A stretch of DNA of 64,000 nucleotides from Thunnus maccoyii (taxonomy: Eukaryota > Chordata > Actinopteri > Scombriformes > Scombridae). Location: NCBI RefSeq assembly GCF_910596095.1, contig NC_056550.1:2046001-2110000 (forward strand), read 5' to 3'. The notes under the pieces are model-generated. The model was not told the DNA's origin and made no database searches. It saw only the letters and a list, made by a program, of their open reading frames with translations. The translations under genes were made by a program, and so were the position numbers. Below, one piece after another: positions 61,085 through 64,000 of this stretch. Numbering within the stretch: position 1 is the stretch's first letter; every line of letters starts with the position of its first letter.

Positions 61085-63655
61085 CACCAAACTGGAAGAA
61101 TCTCGCTTAGCCTGGCAAGATAGTCTTAAAACATATAGGAAGGCCCTCTGTAATGCCAGAGCTGCCTATTAGTCATCATTAATAGAGGAGAATAATAACA
61201 GCCCTAGGTTCCTTTTCAGCACTTTGGGCAGGCTGACAAAGAGTTGTAGCTCTATTGAGCCACGTATTACTACAGCTCTCAGTAGTAATGACTTCACTTC
61301 TTTAATGAAACAATTCTAACTATTAGAGACAAAATTCATCACCTCCTGCACTTAATAGGCACTGATTTATTCCCAAACACAGGAACCTTAGAAACAGCTG
61401 TAAAACCTGATATATATTTAGATTGTTTTTCTCCAATTGACCTTCCTGAACTAACTTCAATGATTTCTTCATCTAAACCATCAACCTGTCTCTTAGATCC
61501 CACCCCAACTAGGCTGCTTAAGGAAGTCTTACCCTTAGTTAGCACTTCTTTACTAGATATGACCAATCTGTCTTTAGTAACAGGCTATGTACCACAGTCC
61601 TCTAAAGTAGCTGTAATTAAACCTCTTCTTAAAAAGCCTACTCTTGATTCAGGCATTTTAGCCAACTATAGACCTATATCTAACCTTCTCTTTCTCTCTA
61701 AGATTCTTGAGAAAGCAGTTGCCAGTCAGTTATGTGACTTTCTACATAAAAATAGTTTATTTAAGGATCCTCAGTCAGGATTTAGAGCGCATCATAGCAC
61801 AGAGACAGCACTGGTGAAAGTTACAAATGACCTCCTGATTGCATCAGACAAAGGACTTCTCTCTGTACTTGTCTTGTTAGATCTTAGTGAAGCATTTGAC
61901 ACCATTGACCATCACATCCTATTACAGACACTGGAACATTTAATTGGCATTAAAGGAACTGCATTAAGCTGGTTTAAATCCTATTTATCAGATCGATTTC
62001 AGTTTGTACACGTTAATGATGAATCCTCCATGCACACAGAAGTTAGACATGGAATTCCACAAGGTTCTGTGCTTGGACCAATACTATTCACCTTATATAT
62101 GCTTCCTTTGGGTAATATTATTCGAGAACACTTCATAAATTTTCATTGTTATGCAGATGATACTCAATTATATTTATCAATGAAGCCAGATGAAATCAAT
62201 CAGTCGACTAAACTCCAAGCATGCCTTATGGACATAAAGAACTGGATGACCTGCAACTTTCTGCTATTAAACTCAGACAAAACTGAAGTTATTGTGCTTG
62301 GCCCTAAGCACCTTAGAAACACATTATCTAATGATATAGCTACTCTGGATGGCATTACCCTGGCCTCGAGCTCCACCATAAGGAATCTGGGAGTTATCTT
62401 TGATCAGGACATGTCCTTTAACTCCCACATAAAACAAATTTCAAGGACTGCCTTTTTTTCACTTACATAATATCGCAAAAATCAGGCACATCCTGTCCCA
62501 AAAAAAAAGCAGAAAAACTAGTTCACGCATTTGTTACTTCTATGCTGGATTACTGCAATTCCTTATTATCAGGTTGCCCTAACAAGTCTCTAAAGACTCT
62601 CCAGCTGGTCCAGAATGCTGCTGCACACGTACTGACAAAAACTAGAAGAAGAGATAACATTTCTCCCATTTTAACTTCGCTGCATTGGCTTCCTGTAAAA
62701 TCCAGAATAGAATTTAAAATCCGGCTCACCTACAAAGCCATTAATGGTCAGGCTACATCATATCTTAAAGAGCCCATAATACCGTAATACCCCACTAGAA
62801 CACTACAATCCCAGAATGCAGGCTTATTTGTGGTTCCTAGAGTCTCCAAAAGTAGAATGGGAGGCAGAGCCTTCAGCTATTAGGCTCCTCTCCTGTGGAA
62901 CCATCCTCCAGATTCGATCTGGGGGGTTCCAGATTCGGTCTGGGGGGCAGACACCCTCTCTATGTTTAAGAGTAGGTTTAAAACTTTCCTTTTTGATAAA
63001 GCTTATAGTTAGGGCTGGCCAGGCTTGCCTTGGACCAGCCCTTAGTTATGCTGCTATAGGCCTAGACTGCTGGGGGACTTCCCATGATGCACTGAGCTCC
63101 TCTCTTCTTCTCCTCCTCTCCATCTGTAGGCATTCATGTACCATTAATGTTACTAACTTGGCCTCTTCCCTGGAGTTTTTGTGCTTTCTCGTCTCACAGG
63201 AAAATCTAGAGTCTGGATTGTGGACGTCGAGGGACATGGCTGTGGGGATGGGGAAGGGATGGTGGCGTGGTCCTGTGGGTGTCCTGCCTTGACACCTTCT
63301 CCTGCTATTATTGCTATTATTATAACTACTTATATCTCTATTATTATTATCATTGTTATTGTTATTATCATTATTATGCTTCTCTGTGTCTCTCCCTCCC
63401 CTCTCCCCCTCCCTACTTCTTTCTGTCTCAACCCAACTGGTCAAGGCAGATGGCCGCCGACCTAGAGCTCTTTTCTGCTTGAGGTTTCTTCTCATTAAAG
63501 GGGAGTTTTTCATTGTTGCCAAGTGCTGCTCATGGGCGAATTGTTGGGTCTCTGTAAATTAAGAGTACGGTCTTGACCTGCTCTATGTAAAAAGTACCCT
63601 GAGATAACTTTTGTTATGATTTGGTGCTATATAAATAAAATCGAATTGAATTGAA
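61085..63655 (+). pseudogene. 5'-truncated L2-clade LINE with reverse transcriptase
   Basis: The RT domain runs from about 61460 to 62470 and continues frame-shifted to 62787. Visible motifs: [49 protein letters not shown] (first catalytic Asp), [27 protein letters not shown] (catalytic YADD), then MLDYCNSLLSGC and SLHWLPVKSRIEFKIRLTYK typical of L2/CR1-group C-termini. Upstream, 61100-61330 retains linker sequence (RLAWQDSLKTYRKALCNARA) with stops. The endonuclease region is missing. Two homopolymer length changes, a T run near 62453 and an A run near 62502, break the frame. The 3' UTR ends in TTGAATTGAA at about 63650. Confidence 0.9.
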
Positions 63656-64000
63656 CATGTTGATTGGTGAGTTTCTAGTTTCCAGTATTCTATGCTGTAA
63701 GTAAACCTATCCAGCTGTTGGCTGGCTCCCAGCTACCATACTGAAAGTGGAATTAATCTTCTCATCTAACTCTCAGCAAGAAAGCAAATAAGCGTATTTA
63801 CCAAAATGTTTAACTGTTCCTTAAATTTTGAAATATTTGAGGCAAAAATGTTATAAAAAATATGATTATAAGATAGGCTATAGTGGTAAAATCCAGTTTA
63901 CTAAATAATAATTACGATCAAAAACTTCTGCCTTTCTAACTCATAATTAATTAGGCTACATAGTAATTCATAACAGTTTAATTATGGTTTATGGCATGAT

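Larger units (their letters stand above)
60342..63826. mobile_element. Inverted-repeat element split by two LINE insertions
   Basis: The left arm (60342-60475, TTAAAGGAATAGTTTAACAT, then TTTCTTGCTAAGAGTTAG) and the right arm (63656-63826, ending CTCAGCAAGAAAGCAAATAA, then AAAATGTTTAACTGTTCCTT) are inverted matches over about 65 bases. About 60839-61080 (CTTAAGCTCGCTAACTAACA) looks like further element interior. Two L2-type sequences interrupt it. Confidence 0.65.

Noticed and set aside
1..64000. tRNA, rRNA or snoRNA genes
   Set aside because: No cloverleaf A/B-box pattern, rRNA-like block or convincing C/D-H/ACA pair was found by eye; a tRNAscan/Infernal run would be decisive.

Overview
The window is genomic DNA from a bony fish, most likely a teleost. 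The evidence is five intron-containing genes with vertebrate protein homology, GT-AG introns of roughly 0.1 to 4 kb, many (CA)n and (AAT)n microsatellites, and an interspersed-repeat load typical of fish: short inverted-repeat DNA transposons, hAT and Tc1/mariner relics, and L2-type LINEs ending in TTGAA repeats. There are no prokaryotic operons, CRISPR arrays, rRNA genes or phage genes. I assigned genes by reading conserved protein segments and joining exons whose splice phases agree. No database search was possible.

Layout, left to right. (1) 1-1329, + strand: the last two coding exons of glyr1, followed by a long 3' UTR. (2) 5417-12643, + strand: a complete 11-exon rogdi gene (297 codons). 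(3) 15273-18487, - strand: a three-coding-exon gene for an 85-residue single-pass membrane microprotein that I identify as smim22, with a 5' noncoding exon near 20202. (4) 22859-38956, + strand: a complete 15-exon cog1 gene (about 991 codons) behind a promoter with ETS sites. (5) 41385-59538, - strand: a complete 17-exon rgs9 gene (481 codons) ending in the short, photoreceptor-type C-terminus. glyr1 and rogdi are head-to-tail. rogdi and smim22 converge, smim22 and cog1 diverge, and cog1 and rgs9 converge.

GLYR1, ROGDI and SMIM22 are adjacent in the same relative orientations on human 16p13.3, whereas COG1 and RGS9 are both on human 17q. The window therefore contains a junction between two blocks that are separate in human, lying between about 20.3 and 22.8 kb. 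The five genes do not form one pathway: chromatin reading (GLYR1), V-ATPase assembly (ROGDI), a membrane microprotein (SMIM22), Golgi tethering (COG1) and phototransduction shut-off (RGS9).

Most of the remaining DNA is introns and intergenic sequence filled with mobile-element relics. Notable ones are four copies of a foldback element, a hAT element with an intact 8-bp target duplication and a second element nested inside it, and an inverted-repeat element at the right end interrupted by two L2 LINE insertions. I found no clear new multi-gene system. The best leads are the smim22 polycysteine and noncanonical splice structure, an unexplained coding-like segment antisense to the glyr1 3' UTR, and the nested or foldback elements.
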